NCBI RefSeq assembly: GCF_015706575.1
Contig: NW_024037055.1
Span: forward strand, 9,896,262-9,960,261
From: Patiria miniata
Taxonomy: Eukaryota > Echinodermata > Asteroidea > Valvatida > Asterinidae
Direction of reading: 5' to 3'
Length of the DNA: 64,000 bases
Part shown: positions 28,559 to 41,579 of the stretch, piece after piece
How the letters are laid out: each line of letters starts with the position of its first letter
Position numbering within the stretch: the stretch's first letter is position 1
Position numbers and translations under genes: made by a program
Notes under the pieces: generated by a model
Database searches by the model: none
The model's input: the letters and a program-made list of their open reading frames with translations, nothing else
What the model was told of the DNA's origin: nothing

Positions 28559-31500
28559 TCATTTGGTCGGGTACTTGACGCCAGGCAGCACACACAGCAT
28601 CTCAAACAGCAGGTTGGCACCCAGCAGAGCCGTGGTGCCAAACGGGTCGTAGGGTGGCGACACCTACCGGCCAAGAATTAAATATGAGTTCAGCTTAATC
28701 AGACAAAAGTGCAACTGGTACCCTCAAGAACATTTCTCAAATGTCTTTTATGGGAAAATCGGTTTTGAAACGGGCAAGCACCAGCAAACTCCACCAAAAA
28801 ATCTTCACCTGAATTTCCATGTTGACTCAAAACAAAAATAATACATCAGTATTTCTACTTCAAACAATGGCACCCTTTCAGCTCATTATGAAACTTACAG
28901 GTATTTTAATTTGAAAATTTCAACAACTGCTAGGACATTATGAATCCTTGAAAGATCTCTGGAAGGTTTCAACTACAACACTGGCACAGGGCCCGTGATA
29001 CTCACTTCAACCAGATCCCCTCCGATGACGTTCAGTCCGCGACAGCCCCGAATGATCTCCATTCCCTGTATTGGGGTCAGCCCGCCAACTTCTGGGGTTC
29101 CTAAGTACCAGAAATATGACATATACACTTTTAAAGATGTACAGTCCATGCGCTTCAATTCATTTCTTTCAACAAATTTCCAACTTGTTTGTTATATTTT
29201 AACCCTAACTCTCTTGGCATTTCTGCTAGGATGTAACATCAGTCCTGCAAATCCTCCAACCGCCTCCATGTAAAATTTGCACACAACCTCAATCCTGCAA
29301 AAAAAATATGGTTCCTGGGGGGGGGTGACCACTGCCTCAACCTGCAAAATCCTCCGGCAACACTTAATAACAAACAAACTTCTGATAATTTGAACATAAC
29401 CATTCAATAGAGTGCACGTCGGCAAAATTATAAAGGTTTTTTTTTTTCAATAGATGATGTCTCAAAACCGCCAAACTCACTGGTTGGACTGGAATCCTGC
29501 TGCTGCACAGTTTTGACATGTTTTAAGATGGGGTCACGAGCGAGAAAAAGCTTTATGTGGTCTCTCTGGGCTCCCATACATTTTGCACTAAATTTAGTCA
29601 GGCACCATTTGTAGGCGGTGTTGTAATTTTGTAATTGTGCGTCTGGAAGCCAAACTGAGGGATCAAGCAATGGTTGTGTATCTGGAACCGGTAAACACTT
29701 TTTAATTAGCGCAATATGTAAGGGAGCAGACTAACGACCAGCCTTGGCAGCACATGCACGATGTCGATGTCAGTGTATGGTCTGATGTTAACGTTTTCTC
29801 TGATTTTTGTCTTGATCATCCAAATTTCCTGAAGAATGTTCGTGTCTGTTGAGATCGTAAGTGGGTGCAGAATTCTCAAGCCTTATGGCCTTACTGAGGT
29901 CACCTCAAGCTCCACCCTGAAGGATATTTATGAGAGTTTTAAGTGGATCGAAGCGTCATCTGCAACATGAGCCGACATTTGAAGAAAACAAAAATAAGCC
30001 GCGTTGCCGCAAAACTTTTGGGGCAAGCTCCATACCAGAAACGGAAGACTTTTTTTTGCCTTTATAATACAAAAGCCTTTACTTTACTACGGGTATACAC
30101 GTAGTGGCAAAATCCGGTACGACTGTCACTACCGATATATTCGTAGTCGGTAGTCAACATGTTAAACATTTAAATATTTGGCTAACACTGAACGAAGACT
30201 TTTGTCTGCCCCGATACAGTGAGAGTACAAAACACCTCATCACATATCACATCAATCTGAAAGGTCACAGAAACTTTTCCTTGAAGGGCTGGACATCATG
30301 GCACACTTGGTGATGCTGTTTCAGGTAGACACTTGTACGCACGTATTTGTGTATTCAATTTAAAAAATGTTCCTTCAACTAACCTGTTCCTGGAGCAAAA
30401 CCTGGATCTATGCCATCAATATCAAAGCTGATGTATACAGGGATGTCTCCCATCATCTGTCTGACCTCTGACATGAGAGGGTTGAGTGACTTGTGGTGGC
30501 ACTCTTCAACACGGACAGTGCGCACTCCCTGTAAAACGGAGAGTGGCATTTTAAAAGCCCAATTACAACACCTCACCCACAGATTCTGTATCTTGATTAG
30601 CCGAGAGCGAGTCACATGGCATTTGCTATTTTTACTGTCTTACTGTGCATTGGCTGAGAGGACTACAAAATGACTGAAATAGGTACAATACACATAGCAA
30701 CCAACATGGCAACCTGTATGTACGTGTATGTGTGCACATGCATATGGGTGTGCTCTTTGCACATATTGTTCCAATTGAACTACAGAGCTGGGCTTAAACA
30801 TTCAGTTTGGAAAAGTTCAAGTAAGTTTTCAACTAATTTCATATTAAAATAAAAGTACATAATCAGCTTTCTCTTAAAATGAAGCAGACTATAGTATGGG
30901 TGAGGAGTTATAAAACAAATATTGACTGCTTCGAGTGGTGTAGTAAAACCAACCTCCCTGTAATTAAACAAACACAATTTGAGCCTCGGCCACATCCTCA
31001 CAAAAATTCTAAGGGAGAAATGAAACCCCTCTCCCCCCCCCCCCAAAAAAAACAAAGACTGTTTACCTGGTTTTTCTGCCACTCATGGTCATCCGGGGTA
31101 TACTGAGGTCCCCTCAAACCAATCTGGATCATCTTCTTGGGGTCGACCAGATCTTCTTCAATTGCTCGGCGGAAGGGTGTCCCGTGAGCAATTTTCTCTC
31201 CAAGCATCTCATCTGATGTGTCGCCGTGGGCATCCACATGCACCAGGCCCACTCTGCCATGCTTCCCCTTCCAAAGGCAAATGAGACAGTTGAGAGTGTG
31301 TATGTTGGAGAATCAGTGAATTTAATGTAGTTTTGAAGTAGCACAATACATCTCTATTGTGAGTTGCGTATGCATTTCTGGAAAGAACTGGTTGATATGA
31401 CTCCGTGTTTTGAACAGTGTCGCTCTATTGTCCTTGGGAAACTAGAACCACCTACAGCACCCACAGGAGAAACATGGTGCTACCGCAAAACTCTTAAAGG

Positions 31501-34500
31501 TACAGTACATCATTTGTAATCTGTGCATTTTGTTTGAAGCAACAAACGTGCTCAAAATCTAAAGAAGGGTGCTGATGAACAACTAGCCTGATGAAGTTTC
31601 AGCTTACCTTCAGCTTTATATTTTGAGAAAAACTACATTCTAGGATCTCGATTTCAAATCAAAAGTTGCTGAATCATGTTTTGAATTGGGCCTGAATTCA
31701 GCATCCGAGATACAATCTCACTGGTCAGATAGGTCAGAGGTGGAAATGCATGCGAGGATTCTGCTTATAGGTAGAGTATATCATTTGCAGCTATCCAAAA
31801 AGTAACTGACAAAATTATTGTTGAAAAAACATGCTTGGTCTAAAGATAGTATTGGCACTATATATTACTCCCTGTGAGATTATTTTTCTAGCATGCTGTC
31901 ATTTTGAAGAAAACAATAAAAGAAGGTAAACTCCAAAGATGTGTCTAAAGTCGCAGTTTTGGAAATTGCCGTTAGTAGTTCATTTGTAATTGGGCGAAGC
32001 CATGAATGGGTGCGCACATGCATTGACATGAGGGACGCACATGCACGCAATTGCTAATTGGTTAGTTCAACGCGTGACATCACGTAGCTGCAATCGGCTG
32101 AATGAGATCGTGTCCCGGACGCTGATTTCGGGCGCAATTCAAAACCTGACTCGGCAACTTTTGAATTGAAATAGAGATCCTAGAATATTTTTTTCACAGA
32201 ATATACAGCATTCACTGAGTAAAAACTTCACCAGGTTAGTTGTTAATTAAGCACCCTTCTTTAGATTTTGATCACTTTTGCTGCTTCAAACAGACCCACA
32301 GATTTCTATTCCAATCTCATCATATTGCATCTGCCAATAAAACAAGGAGAAATGAGGTCAGAAGTCACCTCAAAATTGTTTGTGGGTCTGAATTCATAAC
32401 ATGACCGTAAACTAATAGGTGCAATATCGTGCACTATTGAGGCTTGGGTCGCGAAAAAATTACAATTTGATTGATATGATAAATAACGGCAACTAAGACA
32501 TACAAAGTTCATTGACCTCTCCAAGGGTATCACTACGTCAAATATGATGTCCCCACATCTGAAATTCTTTTCATGGCACAAAGAGTTAAGTTTTAGACTT
32601 GGGTCATGGAAAAGTGGCATTTACAATTGTGTAAATCTTATTAATATCCATAGGTAGGCTATGGTTTTACAAAGGTCATGACCTCTCCTAAGGTCACCAG
32701 AGGTTGAATATGAAATGGCCTATATTTGAAAATTCTCTTTATAGCATGAACACCTTTCATTTAGACATGAATCGTGAAAAAGATGGGGTTTAAAGATTAA
32801 ATCTTACAAACAGCTGTATAAACAGGTTTACAAAGGTCATTGACCTCTCAAAGGTCACAAGACATCCGATATGAATTGTTCCCGCATCTGATCATTATTT
32901 TCATTGTATGAAGACATATGACATAGACTTGGGTCATAGGAAAGTGAAGTTTTGAAGAACAAAAGTTATGAATAGAGTATGTAAAGTTCATTGACCTCTA
33001 AAAGGTCACCAGAGGTAAGATATGAAATGCCTCCATATCTGAAAATGTTCTTCATGGCATGAAGAACCAACATGCGAAGTTTCATCACAAATTGCACAAT
33101 CCTTTGGCATATTGGGGCTATGCTGCACCACTATGGGCAGCAGTTTGCCTGAGAGGAAAACTGAGAGGAAAACATCCTAGGCTGTCCGCACTGGACTTAA
33201 AATGGGAAGAGTAGTACCCATAGTCTCGGTAAGCTTTACCAAAAAAATTCCAGTGCGGACAGGGCTTTAGAGAAAACAGGAAGTCCAAGTTGCTAAAGTT
33301 CAAATCATAAATTATGTGCATAACATATGGGGTGTCTAAACGACCCCCCCCCTCCCCCTCTTCTCTCTAAAATCTTGGGTATAGTGATCACCTTAATTGC
33401 CTGCAGCACTGGATAAGACAGCGTGTGGTCCCCACCAAGAGTCAAGGGTTTACAGCCAGTCAACAGAATTTTGGAATAGGCTTCCTTAATCATGCACACA
33501 GCTTTCTTCAAGTCATAGAGGTTAATGCTGACGTCTCCAATGTCGGCAACCTGCAGACTTTCATAGGGTGCTGCACCTGGATATGTTTAGGGAGAAATTA
33601 AGAGTTTGTAATATGTCATATTAATTTGGGTTGTTTTTTTTTAAATAAAAGATTGGGCCATCAAGATTCTCACTTTTGGCCTCTCGCAGACTGCTTTCAT
33701 CGGGGCCAGGAACTGAACCACACTTTTTTAAACGTTCACACCTGACAAATGATTGTAGTGAGAAGACAGAACATACACAGAGGGTGAAATTATGCACATA
33801 AAAACCGCTTGGACAAAAATTAGCTTTATATATAACTATACAGAATTTGAGCCATCACATGCATGTAGAAAATTGGTTCAGACAGGAAGAGTGAAAGGTT
33901 GGTTAAAACATGTCCAAAACATAAATTTGCCCTCTGCTATGCATTCTGTTTACATCCATTGTTTTTTCTTCCAAATGTATAAATATGACTGCATGGTGGC
34001 CTTACCTAGGCTGTTGCAGGACCTGATTAGGCATGACTCGGTCCTGATCTGTCTTGGGCCCAGCCTGGTTCCTGATCTGTTGGAGGTTCCAATATCCAAT
34101 GGGATACCCACAAAACATGCATCCAGACCTGCGTTCAGTAAAGCAAAAATATAGTCATGTATATACTGCATCGTTCTCACTATTACCCAATCTGATTTCA
34201 CAGTGCTTGCCAACAGATGCAGTCTAGCCCCCAGGCCAAATAAAGAGGGAAAAATGTTGCAACCTGACGCCACTTGTTTCTTCATATATCATCTCAATGA
34301 AGGCCAGTCATTGCAAAAATATTGAAAAGACATGAATCTGGGACTGAGAAACAATTCCAATTTTGTTGGGAAATACTTTAAAAAATGTCTTGACTCTCCA
34401 TAGACTTTGTACACAACCGCTGAAGTGGCGTCAGGTTGCAACATTTTTTCCCAAAAAAAACATACTTCTGCTTCTGATTACATGGCATTCAAAAACAGGG

Positions 34501-37500
34501 TAGGTAGGTAGGTAGGGAATTGTTTTACTTTGTTTTTGGCAAATTTTTTTGGCATGATCATATGGAGGCATCTGCATGTAGTTAAGGGTGAAAGGTAGTA
34601 ATTGATGGTTTTAGGTGTTTTTTCCCCTCATTTTTCCCATAAAAAAAATTAGGGTAGGGGCTGTCAGAATAGGGTAGGTACCGGTAGGGAAACCGGAAGC
34701 AGAATTTTTTTTGGCAAACGTCAGCATGTCAAATCAAAAGTTGATCACAAGAAGAGTCACAAGTACATTAAGTAACAGGGAATGAACACTAGGCATCTTT
34801 ACATGCCTCCGGCTCGACTATGTTGTAGCTACGTCCTTCATCTTCTCAACTGCAAGAATAATTAGCCCCACAAATTATCAAGGGAATAAATGTGTGCTTG
34901 GCCGGTTTTAAACAAAGGAATGGTTTTGAATGGGATGGACGCGGCGAGGGATATTATAGGCGACCAGGCCCCCAGCCGGTCTTAAACGGACTTGTCTAAT
35001 ACCGGCCAAGCACAAGTTTATTCCAATTTATAAATACCTTTTGGGTCAAGTCAAACAATATAAATTTCCAACGATTTTGTTTAACAATTTTACTTCATGT
35101 TTTATTAAACACCCTTCTAGCTATGTTATGGTATGTGCCTCTCGCGACTAGTCGTAAACAACTCCTTATATGGAGTTTGGTGCGCGGATTGCGCGCATGG
35201 CACATACTGCCTGATGTGGTACAGAACACAGCTGTGTCGGTGTAGTTTGAAATTGGGACTATGAAATGCTGACTGACTGGTGTTTAAGACCAGCCAGCCG
35301 GTGTTTTATTAACCGCTTAAGACCGGCCACATGACGAACTCTCGACCAATAGGAATGGGTAAACTGTCTAAGGTAAAAATTTATGAATATTTATTACTAG
35401 CCATGAATGCCTTTGTCACAGTTCATTTGAATAGCTTGTAACTGACTCAAGACTGGGTGACTTTTGATGACTTTTGATGACTTTATTTGATGACTTGTGA
35501 CGACTTGTGATGACTTGTGATGACTTGTTGTACTTGTGGTGACTTGTGGTGACTTGTGGTGACTTGGGATGACTTGTGGTGACTTGTGGTGACTTGTAGT
35601 ACTTGTGGTGATTTGTGATGACTTGTGGTGACTTGTGATGACTTGTTGTACTTGTGATGACTTGTTGTACTTGTGGTGACTTGGGATGACTTGTGGTGAC
35701 TTGTGGTGACTTGTAGTACTTGTGGTGATTTGTGATGACTTGTGGTGACTTGTGGTGACTTGTGGTGACTTGTGGTGACTTGTGGTGACTTGTGGTGACT
35801 TGTGGTGACTTGTGATGACTTGTGATGACTTGTGATGACTTGTGGTGACTTGTGATGACTTGTGATGACTTGTGATGACTTGTAGTACTTGTGGTGACTT
35901 GTGGTGACTTGTGGTGACTTGTAGTACTTGTGGTGACTTGTGGTGACTTGTGGTGACTTGTGGTGACTTGTGGTGACTTGTGGTGACTTGTGGTGACTTG
36001 TGATGACTTGTGATGACTTGTGATGACTTGTAGTACTTGTGGTGATTTGTGATGACTTGTGGTGACTTGTGGTGACTTGTGGTGACTTGTGATGACTTGT
36101 AGTACTTGTGGTGATTTTTGATGACTTGTGGTGACTTGTGGTGACTTGTGGTGACTTGTGGTGACTTGTGATGACTTGTGATGACTTGTGATGACTTATG
36201 ATGACTTGTAGTACTTGTGGTGATTTGTGATGACTTGTGGTGATTTGTGGTGACTTGTGATGACTTGTGATGACTTGTAGTACTTGTGGTGACTTGTGAT
36301 GACTTGTGGTGACTTGGGATGACTTGTGATGACTTGTGGTGACTTGTAGTACTTGTGGTGACTTGTGGTGACTTGTGGTGACTTGTGGTGACTTGTGGTG
36401 ACTTGTGGTGACTTGTGATGACTTGTGATGACTTGTGATGACTTGTGATGACTTGTAGTACTTGTGGTGATTTGTGATGACTTGTGGTGACTTGTGGTGA
36501 CTTGTGATGACTTGTTGTACTTGTGATGACTTGTTGTACTTGTGGTGACTTGGGATGACTTGTGGTGACTTGTGGTGACTTGTAGTACTTGTGGTGATTT
36601 GTGATGACTTGTGGTGACTTGTGGTGACTTGTGGTGACTTGTGGTGACTTGTGGTGACTTGTGGTGACTTGTGGTGACTTGTGATGACTTGTGATGACTT
36701 GTGATGACTTGTGGTGACTTGTGATGACTTGTGATGACTTGTGATGACTTGTAGTACTTGTGGTGACTTGTGGTGACTTGTGGTGACTTGTAGTACTTGT
36801 GGTGACTTGTGGTGACTTGTGGTGACTTGTGGTGACTTGTGGTGACTTGTGGTGACTTGTGGTGACTTGTGATGACTTGTGATGACTTGTGATGACTTGT
36901 AGTACTTGTGGTGATTTGTGATGACTTGTGGTAACTTGTGGTGACTTGTGGTGACTTGTGATGACTTGTAGTACTTGTGGTGATTTTTGATGACTTGTGG
37001 TGACTTGTGGTGACTTGTGGTGACTTGTGGTGACTTGTGATGACTTGTGATGACTTGTGATGACTTATGATGACTTGTAGTACTTGTGGTGATTTGTGAT
37101 GACTTGTGGTGATTTGTGGTGACTTGTGGTGACTTGTGATGACTTGTAGTACTTGTGGTGACTTGTGATGACTTGTGGTGACTTGGGATGACTTGTGATG
37201 ACTTGTGGTGACTTGTAGTACTTGTGGTGACTTGTGGTGACTTGTGGTGACTTGTGGTGACTTGTGATGACTTGTGATGACTTGTGATGACTTGTGATGA
37301 CTTGTAGTACTTGTGGTGATTTGTGATGACTTGTGGTGACTTGTGGTGACTTGTGGTGACTTGTGATGACTTGTAATGACTTGTGATGGCATGTGACAAC
37401 TTGTGATGAGTTGTGATGACTTGTACTGACTGGACTGCAACTGTTGCCTCATGTGAGTTCACGATTTTTGTTGTACAGCTGTAGTCTGTTTCATTTGAGA

Positions 37501-38086
37501 CTGTATAGAAGTACACAGTGAACATGCTAACTTCAGTGGGACTATTTCGATTTTGTTCAGCAGCTCAATTAAACTGACCATTGCCTTTGTCAGAATTGTG
37601 TCTGGATGGGCGTCTTTTGGACACCCTGTAGGCAATTTTGGACACCCTGTTTTGGTATGCGTATACCATGTATACAAGTAAAGGTACACAAATGTAGCAA
37701 CTACATCAGCCTTTTTTTTTCATTTCAAGACAACTTTGGGCAAAAAACTGTTGAAAGCCGACTTATTTCAATGGTTAAGCAACTTTAACCCATGGTTACC
37801 CCCCCCCAAAAAAAAAAAAATATCGAGTGCAAACATATTTTAAATGGTTTATGTTATTATTAGGCTAACCTTCAGCAGTCTTCTGATACGGAAGTCTAAA
37901 CATGGTTGCTATACCCCCTGATCGAGGAACGTCAGTCCCAGAAAGGGGCTGATTGTAGACAAGGCACTGTCCTGTCTCAGCCAGCTGACGCCGTGGGACG
38001 CCCTCCGGTGCCAACATACAAGAGCTGGCAGTCACTCGAAGAATGCTTGCCCATTTCGACTGAGACCTTCGTGCTACAGACAACAT
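28559..38086 (-). CDS. AGMAT: Agmatinase, mitochondrial (ureohydrolase family)
   Basis: Manganese ureohydrolase that splits agmatine to putrescine and urea. Exons (minus): 38086-37870, 34128-34006, 33576-33392, 31267-31067, 30528-30384, 29100-29006 and 28663-28559. All junctions are GT-AG and in phase, and the 1071 nt give 356 aa, matching vertebrate AGMAT (about 350). Met at 38086 opens an Arg/Ser-rich, acid-free leader (MLSVARRSQSKWASILRVTA), a likely mitochondrial signal. An acceptor-like TTATTTACAG just upstream suggests a 5' UTR exon. Manganese ligands are visible in GGDH (exon 3), HVDAHGD (exon 4) and SFDIDGIDP (exon 5). GIPLDIGTSNRSGTRLGPRQ is the agmatinase rather than arginase form. 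The gene ends ALLGANLLFEMLCVLPGVK. Intron 1 (3.7 kb) holds the large minisatellite; intron 3 holds a foldback element and receptor-site repeats. Confidence 0.93.
31531..32293. mobile_element. 763-bp foldback element in agmatinase intron 3
   Basis: The left arm (about 31531-31737) is mirrored at about 32090-32293. Matching blocks include TGTTTGAAGCA, CAAAATCTAAAGAAGGGTGC, ATTCTAGGATCTC and CAAAAGTTGC. It is imperfect (roughly 80-85 percent by eye), so fairly old. There is no coding frame. Confidence 0.7.
32495..33110. repeat. AGGTCA-half-site repeat array, third locus
   Basis: Four units of about 155 bp in the same orientation as 4090-4375. Each centres on AGGTCA-(0/1)-TGACCT-5-AGGTCA-4-AGGT, for example at about 32835-32860 and 32990-33016. 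The outer end again carries ATGCGAAGTTTCAT. It directly abuts the foldback element at 31531-32293. Confidence 0.75.
33181..33262. repeat. Small inverted repeat
   Basis: CTGTCCGCACTGGA (33182-33195) is mirrored by TCCAGTGCGGACAG (33249-33262). It is intronic and its class is unknown. Confidence 0.55.
34250..35024. repeat. Cluster of short inverted repeats and GGTA run
   Basis: AAAAATGTTGCAACCTGACG (continuing CCACTT) near 34252 is mirrored near 34425-34450. A GGGTAGGTAGGTAGG run lies at 34498-34516. GGAATAAATGTGTGCTTGGC (34882) is mirrored by GCCAAGCACAAGTTTATTCC ending at 35024. These are probably remnants of small DNA transposons in agmatinase intron 1. Confidence 0.5.
35455..37435. repeat. 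2-kb minisatellite of 10-bp units with 869-bp higher-order period
   Basis: About 195 units of TGACTTGTGG/TGACTTGTGA, interspersed with variants GTAGTACTT, GTTGTACTT and GTGATTT. Rare variants recur exactly 869 bp apart: ACTTGTTGTA at 35641/36510, GTGATTTTTG at 36111/36980, ACTTATGA at 36194/37063 and CTTGGGAT at 36313/37182. Hence two almost identical 869-bp blocks. A long minus-strand open frame (SHHKSPQVTT type) is a by-product of the stop-free unit, not a gene. It is intronic in agmatinase. Confidence 0.95.
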
Positions 38087-38099
38087 GTTCTCTGTAAAT

Positions 38100-39144
38100 A
38101 ACAACAGTATACAACCACAGTTCAGTTATTGCTTCACCTGAGATAAAATGTCATCCATTGTACACTGTAACATTAAAAAACTGGTATACTGGAGTTCCCT
38201 AACATGGCAATCTATAATGTGTCGTGACTCTTCCCATGCAGATTTGCCAAACCTCTTCGTCAACAAGCTTCATATTGACTCAGTGAATACCACTATTACC
38301 TTAATAACGCTTGCTACTGACCCCTTGTGAAAAGCACCTGAAATTGAATTTTAATTAAAAGAATGTGGTGTCCTGAAATTAGGCACAAATCAGGCAGATG
38401 AGGGGTAGGGTTCCCTTTCAAATAATGTTATGTGTCAACTAAGAATTTATATAAAGTCGGCAAATAAACCATTCTTCTCTACTCCTTTGGTTTATGCTGT
38501 TACTTCCAAATAACATATCACATGTGAGTTGGTCCAGTAAAACAATAAATGAAGGGTCAGTGTACATGTGGACCTGGAAAAATGACTCAATATAGGAAAT
38601 ATGGAAAGCAGTCATTGTCTTGCTTTCCGAGACTGCTTTCCACGACAACGCACCAGACAAAAATTGAACCCACTAGCGGCGCCTGAAAGCGGTGTGGCAC
38701 CCATACATGTACATCGAGCAATTTTTTTTAGATAATCATCCCGTGATGCATTTCATTTGCATAATTGACCAAACAAGATGGACGACAGCCGTTGAAACTG
38801 GACATTTTTTATGAACAAGCTGCAGAAATCATCCACATTTTTCACATTTTAGGGTTTTTTGTTCTGTTTCATTTAAGTCGATCATTAGCTTCGTGAATGA
38901 CTGCTGAATGTAAATGGAATCTGGGGTGCGATTATAGAGGTGAAAAAGGACAATTTTTGGGAGGTCATTCTGGAAGGGTCTCTTAAGACCACACTCTCAC
39001 GCCGTAGTTATGTCTCCAGTGTTACGTGTGAATTCCCAATGAGCATGTCAGCTGGAGTTACTCAAGCTATGTAGATAGGTAGCTTAAGTAACATCCAGCT
39101 GATATGCTCATCAGGAACTCACATGTCAGCCGGATGTTACTTAA
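38100..39144. other. Upstream flank of agmatinase, mostly gene-free
   Basis: Holds a small hairpin at about 39040-39115 (GAGCATGTCAGCTGGAGTTA against its mirror), followed by a third direct copy of the CAGC(T/C)GGATGTTACTTAAGCT block. No exon recognised; an agmatinase 5' UTR exon could lie here. Confidence 0.45.
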
Positions 39145-40020
39145 GCTAGTACGCTATAGCCCTAGTCTATGGCCCGCACTGAGTAAACTCTACATGCTGG
39201 GCCATACGGATATTGCTTCCCAAAGTTGAGGATTTGAAATTAAAAAAACGCAAATTTTATTGCAATCATTCCAACCCATACTCTGAAGGTGGGTTCACTT
39301 ACCCGAACCTCTCAATATTCCCCCCAAATTAGGACTTCCCCGTGCTTGCTTCTGGTGAAATTCGTCTCTTATAAAATATTAATTTGTCAACCGAAGTGAA
39401 AGTTCATGACAGGCAGTTCGCCGAGTAGTAGTCTGGTTCTCCGACCAAAATATTTCCCTGTCTTTTATTTAATGTAGACACGTGAAGGGCACTGCGCCTG
39501 GTTATGGTCGTATCATATCTGAAAAAAAAAAATTGCATGCCGGATCAGAACAACTAGCCAATCACAGTGCGCGCATCTTGATTATTTATGCTGAATCGAG
39601 GTGCGCAGCACTGTGATTGGCTGGCTGCTCTAATGGCGTAGGCCTATGCGATGTTTTTTTCCGGATATGATATCCTGGGTGCAATGCCCTTCATGTATAT
39701 ATACGTCAAAGAAAGGGAAATATTTTGGTCAGAAAATTAGACTACTTATACTGGGCGAGCTGCCTGTCATGACCTTCCACTTCGAGTTGACAAATTTTTT
39801 TTTTTTAAGAGACGAATTTCACCAGAAGGAAGCACGGGGAAGTCCTAATTTTTGGGGGAATATTGAGAGGTACGGGTAAGTGAACCAACCTTCTGAGTGG
39901 AATGATTGCAATAAAAAAAAATATTTTCAAATCCTCAACTTTGGGAAGCAATATCCGTATGGCCCAGCATGTAGAGTCTACTCAGTGGTGCGCGGGCCAT
40001 AGACTAGGGCTAGCTAGTAC
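39145..40020. mobile_element. ~0.88-kb foldback element
   Basis: The arms match from GCCCTAGTCTATGGCCCGC (39160) to its mirror near 39995-40012 and pair inward to a centre at about 39580 (GCCAATCACAGTGCGC / GTGCGCAGCACTGTGATTGGC). The arms differ at many positions and by small indels, so this copy is older than the neighbouring hairpin at 40638. There is no coding frame. Confidence 0.7.
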
Positions 40021-40637
40021 TAGATAGGCATATTCCGGTAATCCTTACTTTTAGGACACCTCTATTTTGTACGAGTTCTGTTCAAAACTGACTTTTGCAG
40101 ATGACTGTCCAGTACCAAAGTGACTTTTGCAGGCTAGAGCAGTCTTTTTACTTCAGATAAACTCATGTTAGTTGTAATTTTGAAAGCACTTTCAAAGAAA
40201 ATGTGACTTTCCTACATTTTTGGCAGTTCGCCATCTTGCTTTTTTAATATATTTTCTGTTTGTCATTGCCGTCTTTTACCCCTCATAAATCAAAGCCCTG
40301 CCCTCTTTCTACAAAATTAAACCTGCTGATATTCAAGAGGTGTCATTGCCAAATGTTCAAATGTGCCAAGAAATATCAGAATGTCACTTTTGAGTGTCAT
40401 TTAGTCAGCTGTTTTGGTGAGTGTTTAACCTTATATAGGAAAGGGGTCCTAAAGGTAAGGATTACCCATATTCCACTACTAATGTATCAAAATTCATGAA
40501 AATCTGTCACTGCATTTCCGAGATCAGAAGGGAGCGGAATCCACCTCACCCCAGCTGCTCAGAACACCACCACACCAGCCCCTCCCCCGCCCCCGCCCCC
40601 CCCCCCCCCCCCCCCCCCCCAAAAGGGCCTTTTAACT
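40021..40637. other. Gene-free spacer with a ~30-nt poly-C run
   Basis: The poly-C tract lies at about 40588-40620. Nothing else recognised. Confidence 0.5.
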
Positions 40638-41579
40638 TAGCTGGAGTTACCCAGCCCTGAGTTTTATCATTGGGTTGTCTATAAGGGCTGGAGCGAATTT
40701 TTCTCGTAACTTGTAGTATTTGCAAAAAAATTTGGAAAATGTTCAATTTTGTCCCCGTTACACACTAATTGCAACTGCAACTCACCCCAAACTTGCCTGG
40801 AATAACCATTACACAGGTCCTTGAAGTAAAAAACGATCCACGATGAAGATTCAGCCTACAATTGCAGTGAAAACAGGAGGAATAACCGCTAACCTGACAA
40901 CCTTTCAGGCATGGCCAGGACTGCTATTGGTTTGTGCACAAAAAAAATTGTGTACAATGAATGGCGGTCGATTAACAGGCACAGAGAGCGATCGCTGTCA
41001 ACTACTCGTTTTGCCGGCTGCGCTGGCGTTGGCGCGTGACGTCACGCGGAAGCGTAACACCCGATGACTGTTTCATGCACTATTGGTTGCGGTTCCAGTA
41101 CCAAAGCTGTGATGCGAGTGGTAAACCTTATACTAGTGCATGAAACAGTCATCGGGTGTTACGCTTCCGCGTGACGTCACGCGCCAACGCCAGCGCAGCC
41201 GGCAAAAACGAGTAGTTGACAGCGATCGCTCTCTGTGCCTGTTAATCGACCGCCATTCATTGTACACAATTTTTTTTGTGCACAAACCAATAGCAGTCCT
41301 GGCCATGCCTGAAAGGTTGTCAGGTTAGCGGTTATTCCTCCTGTTTTCACTGCAATTGTAGGCTGAATCTTCATCGTGGATCGTTTTTTACTTCAAGGAC
41401 CTGTGTAATGGTTATTCCAGGCAAGTTTGGTGTGAGTTGCAGTTGCAATTAGTGTGTAACGGGGACAAAATTGAACATTTTCCAAATTTTTTTGCAAATA
41501 CTACAAGTTACGAGAAAAATTCGCTCCAGCCCTTATAGACAACCCAATGATAAAACTCAGGGCTGGGTAACTCCAGCTA
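40638..41579. mobile_element. Near-perfect 0.94-kb hairpin element with 8-bp target duplication
   Basis: Arms of about 444 bp (40639-41082 and 41134-41578) are almost identical in inverted orientation; by eye I find one single-base length difference in a T-run near 41010/41210. The loop is about 51 bp. The element begins TAGCTGGAGTTACCCAG. TTTTAACT flanks both sides (40630-40637 and 41581-41588). There is no transposase, and identical short frames in both arms are by-products of the symmetry. The near-identity means recent formation or arm-to-arm conversion. Confidence 0.85.

Noticed and set aside
35455-37435. CRISPR-like array
   Set aside because: Units are contiguous with no unique spacers, and the context is an animal intron.
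35483-37525. A 680-codon minus-strand open frame rich in SHHKSPQV repeats, like a repeat protein gene
   Set aside because: It is the stop-free reading of the 10-bp minisatellite inside an agmatinase intron. The 869-bp block period shifts the frame, and a second overlapping frame of the same kind exists.
40843-41374. Two identical short proteins on opposite strands (MKIQPTIAVKTGGITANL)
   Set aside because: They are mirror readings of the two arms of the hairpin element, not a gene pair.
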